This document shows, one piece after another, positions 62,201 through 64,000 of a DNA stretch of 64,000 nucleotides. The notes below the pieces were generated by a model. It was not told the origin of the DNA. It did no database searches and worked only from the letters and a program-made list of their open reading frames with translations. The first letter of the stretch is position 1. The number at the start of each line of letters is the position of its first letter. Origin of the DNA: Roseibium sp. Sym1. Lineage in GTDB: Bacteria > Pseudomonadota > Alphaproteobacteria > Rhizobiales > Stappiaceae. The stretch is from NCBI RefSeq assembly GCF_027359675.1, contig NZ_CP114786.1, positions 5,368,501 to 5,432,500 on the forward strand, given 5' to 3'. The position numbers and the translations under genes were made by a program.

Positions 62201-63616
62201 TCCGGGGACCTGAAAGACAATCAGATCTCGCAGAACACCAAGGTCAGCGATCCGAACGGCCTCGCCCTCACCGCCTCCGGAACCGTCGGCATTCAGTCGC
62301 CCAATCCGCTCGCGCTGTCGCTGAATGGAACCGTCCCCACGGCAGCCCTGAGACGCCCGTTGCTGGAAGCCGGCATTCGTGCCGAAGGGGCCATTTCCCT
62401 CGCCGGATCCGTCAGTGGCTCCGCCACGGCGCCGCAATACCAGATCACGGCGACCCCGGCCGGGTTGAAGGTCACGAGCCTGTCGACCGGGCTCACGGTT
62501 CAGAACATCCGCGGAACGGCCGCGGTCAACCAGGACCAGGCGTCGCTGAACGGCATTGCCGGCGATCTCGCCACGGGCGGTTCGCTGTCGGCGAGCGGCA
62601 CGGTGGGCACGAAAAACGGCTTTCCCACCGACCTTTCGCTGAAACTCAACAAGGGACGGTATATCGATCCCGGGCTGGTCACCGCGGAGGTCGACGCCGA
62701 CCTGAAGGTAACCGGTCCTTTGGCATCCACTTCGGCGTCGGCCCTGGTCGGCGGAACCGTAACGATCAACAAGGCCGATGTGTCCATTCCCGAATACCTG
62801 CCGGGTGCAATCCCTCCAGTGGAGGTGCGTCACGTCAATGCCTCCAAGGCCATCCGACAACAAGTTGCGGAACTGGGCGGCGAGAACGGCCGTGCGCAGA
62901 CCCAGCAAAAGACAATTCCGCCGAGACTGGACATTCAACTCTCGGCTCCGGGCCGGATATTCATCCGCGGGCGCGGCCTCGACGCGGAACTGCAGGGCGA
63001 TCTCAAGATCGTCGGCACCACGGCCTCCCCCCAGGCAGTCGGTGCCTTCAACCTGAAACGGGGGCAGCTGGACATCCTGACCCGTCGCCTGGTGTTCTCC
63101 CGCGGAAATGCCTCGTTTGAAGGCTCGCTCACACCGGTGCTCGATTTTGCCGCCACCACGACCGTGAGCGATACCACCATCACGGTCACAGTCAGCGGTG
63201 AGGCCGACGACCCCCAGATTGCGTTCAGCTCGTCTCCCGAACTCCCGCAGGACGAGGTGCTGGCGCTGCTCCTCTTCGGCAAGAGTGTGGGCAACCTTTC
63301 ACCGACCCAGGTCGCCCGGCTTGCCGCCGCCATCGCGACACTGACGGGCGGCAGCGACAACGGCCCGCTCGCGCAGATCAGAAAGTCTCTCGGCCTGGAC
63401 GCGATCGACATCAATACGGACGGCGAAAACGGACCGTCTGTGGCTGTCGGCAAATACATAAACGACAATATCTATGTCGGTGTCGAACAAGGCACGGGAA
63501 GCGGCTCGAGCCGCGTCAAGGTCGATATCGATCTGGATCGGGGCTTGAAGGTTCGCGGCGAAGTTGGTGCGGACGGGGAATCCAAGGCCGGCATATTCTT
63601 CGAACGTGAATACTAG
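59270..63616 (+). CDS. tamB: Translocation and assembly module protein TamB
   Basis: 1448 residues. One N-terminal span (LRILGFLILVAIAVPVLVIGVL) anchors it in the inner membrane. The rest is a very long repetitive beta-sheet, of the AsmA/TamB type that spans the periplasm as a groove for lipids or outer-membrane proteins. The C-terminal TamB (DUF490) domain includes GRIFIRGRGLDAELQGDLKI, GAFNLKRGQLDILTRRLVFSRG and LALLLFGKSVGNLSPTQ. Directly follows tamA in an operon. Full length, no frameshift. Confidence 0.96.
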   Translation: MRFVNLSLRILGFLILVAIAVPVLVIGVLQVPSGRHLVSGIVSSLASTPDRQITVEGLYVSFALDAGVDRVGIADQEGIWLTVSGIAAAWHPLQLLSGDIDIASLTASQVDFQRPPAPQPEETTAAGGDSTGAGGLALPFNITLDSLSIGEINLGDGLLGAPVSLTASGAGSFALDPALVTADLDVHRIDGIEAGLVAKAQFEPAAETLLFDISVSEPRGGLAARLLEVPDLPALDVSLEGNGPLTDWAATLDIALDGRSTVTGSATLKETASERHLTFDLDGDLAPLAPPAAQAFVLGTTNAAGTARFSPDFAPLAADIALKTQTVDLDARAELTGDKVEASANLSVGAGNGALIALDIGERRIAFGPLDSQVSVSGQQANADWAVKLGLASFQTSEARTGSIQLTASGDGADLTPDVLTTPYSVSLNVTGLEGLTAQTAPLTGPLSLNGTGSLDGKAGSARIAEFALSSAVAALAVTDTALSADRVTGQGRLSLRDLAKLSALAGRDLGGSIEGRFTADLDPATITGSATASLISRDLITGISQADALLAGETRTDLTLALNGTADVDVESLTLDNDQVSAKGSARYSQDELASTLTASLADLAQVDPQLSGSLDLEASTSGALAALEVQAEASSKQILLAGTPLDDLQFSAQAIADPSAPKATIKTSAELNGQPVAVDVELTSTDGGADIRPLSIKLAGNTVTGALAVADLDKPIETLKGDLEIDAPDLASLSPLLLTEISGRIAGTVTADPQTRKLALDITGGDISVPSASIGRLTLKADLAAPYAPETVSADIEVSDLLTDATPVHSVRLQARPDNGGTAIGATVDLDSAGKDGLTVKARVSEPESQSYRLDLSELAMRYQGLSSKLKQPTTISYADGTAVIEPLELQLGDGSLEVSGQAGEQLDLKAVLTEVPLNLANAFVPSLGLGGTLSGTAAASGSTSAPVANWSITGSGLTAAELRSNGLAALSLSTSGDLKDNQISQNTKVSDPNGLALTASGTVGIQSPNPLALSLNGTVPTAALRRPLLEAGIRAEGAISLAGSVSGSATAPQYQITATPAGLKVTSLSTGLTVQNIRGTAAVNQDQASLNGIAGDLATGGSLSASGTVGTKNGFPTDLSLKLNKGRYIDPGLVTAEVDADLKVTGPLASTSASALVGGTVTINKADVSIPEYLPGAIPPVEVRHVNASKAIRQQVAELGGENGRAQTQQKTIPPRLDIQLSAPGRIFIRGRGLDAELQGDLKIVGTTASPQAVGAFNLKRGQLDILTRRLVFSRGNASFEGSLTPVLDFAATTTVSDTTITVTVSGEADDPQIAFSSSPELPQDEVLALLLFGKSVGNLSPTQVARLAAAIATLTGGSDNGPLAQIRKSLGLDAIDINTDGENGPSVAVGKYINDNIYVGVEQGTGSGSSRVKVDIDLDRGLKVRGEVGADGESKAGIFFEREY

Positions 63617-64000
63617 GGCCAAGGCTCGTTCTTTTGATTGAAATGGCGCAACAAACGGCGATGAGCTGCAAGGAAAAGCGAGACAAGCGGGTTTCCTGCC
63701 CGGCCCACGCGCTTTGACGCAGCAGATAGACGCCGCTTCGCGTCCCTCCGGGACAGGGTGAATTTGCCCGGCAACGTCGTTGCACATCTTTTCAAGCCGG
63801 ACGGTTTCCAGCAGATTTGCGCCCCCTATCCGGACAATTTCATCCCGCCATTTCATCCAGATGAATGGGTCCTGCCCCTGGAAGAATGAAACCGCCACGG
63901 CAATTTTGACAGGCTCCGTGCGTGTAGCCGCCCTCGCGAACCGTTAATGCGACAAAATCGCCCTTGGCGGTTGCGGCGTGCACACGAGACGTGCAAGTGT
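63617..64000. other. Gene-free right edge
   Basis: 384 bases after tamB with no convincing open frame. Open stretches on the minus strand overlap tamB antisense and look spurious. Bases 63640-63739 resemble a block at 32756-32853. Confidence 0.4.
63640..63739. repeat. Diverged dispersed block, copy B
   Basis: Counterpart of 32756-32853, located just after tamB. May be a member of a short intergenic repeat family; only by-eye alignment. Confidence 0.4.

Noticed and set aside
63299..63898. Minus-strand 199-codon frame at the right edge
   Set aside because: More than half is antisense to the TamB C-terminal domain and the rest overlaps a non-coding repeat-like block.

Overview
The window reads as chromosomal DNA of a marine-type alphaproteobacterium of the Hyphomicrobiales, most like the Roseibium/Labrenzia/Stappia group. 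This is inferred from high-GC codon use, the alaC-hom-glpX-recJ block, a class I PHA synthase, corrinoid-type methyltransferases, and a rhizobial rkp-1-like capsule locus. No rRNA, tRNA, CRISPR array, transposase or integrase was found.

Layout. 1-4.4 kb: two copies of a NUDIX hydrolase + PiT phosphate permease pair in tandem, all on the minus strand; the leftmost permease runs off the window. 4.4-11.3 kb: a nitrilase-family amidohydrolase, a tiny membrane protein, then recJ, glpX, hom and an AlaC-like aminotransferase, all minus strand. 11.6-18.6 kb: a membrane GGDEF protein with a ruined catalytic motif, a small lipoprotein, phaC, a PAS-GAF-GGDEF-EAL protein and a DUF6653-like membrane protein. 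18.6-26.4 kb: accessory metabolism and transport (scramblase/LURP-like protein, agmatinase-family ureohydrolase, His-rich CDF metal exporter, guanine deaminase, DUF3592-like protein, and an MFS exporter divergent from a MerR regulator with a SoxR-like operator). 26.4-28.7 kb: an AT-richer patch of three unrecognised genes, the last bounded by an imperfect direct repeat derived from the 3' end of the adjacent MATE gene. 28.7-35.8 kb: MATE pump, rpsI-rplM, an active-looking diguanylate cyclase, a hotdog thioesterase, a ferric-reductase-like flavoprotein, an ABM monooxygenase and a secreted protein. 35.8-38.7 kb: divergent bmtA-like and non-pyrrolysine MttB-family genes, suggesting methylamine/betaine methyl-group use.

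39.1-56.0 kb is the centrepiece. A 2540-residue reducing polyketide synthase (KS-AT-DH-degenerate MT-ER-KR-ACP) and an alpha-oxoamine synthase face a minus-strand operon of a Wza-type export lipoprotein, two KpsS-like Kdo transferases, a short KpsC-like Kdo transferase and an SDR. An AGE-family sugar epimerase diverges from it. The set matches the Sinorhizobium rkp-1 (RkpA/G/H/J) theme. I infer that a polyketide-type acyl chain is condensed with an amino acid, reduced to a sphingoid-like base and possibly used as the lipid anchor on which KpsS/KpsC build a Kdo linker for a capsule. The ABC exporter and the repeat-unit genes are not in the window.

56.1-63.6 kb: folD, then tamA-tamB for outer-membrane protein assembly. 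The last 380 bases contain no gene that I recognise.
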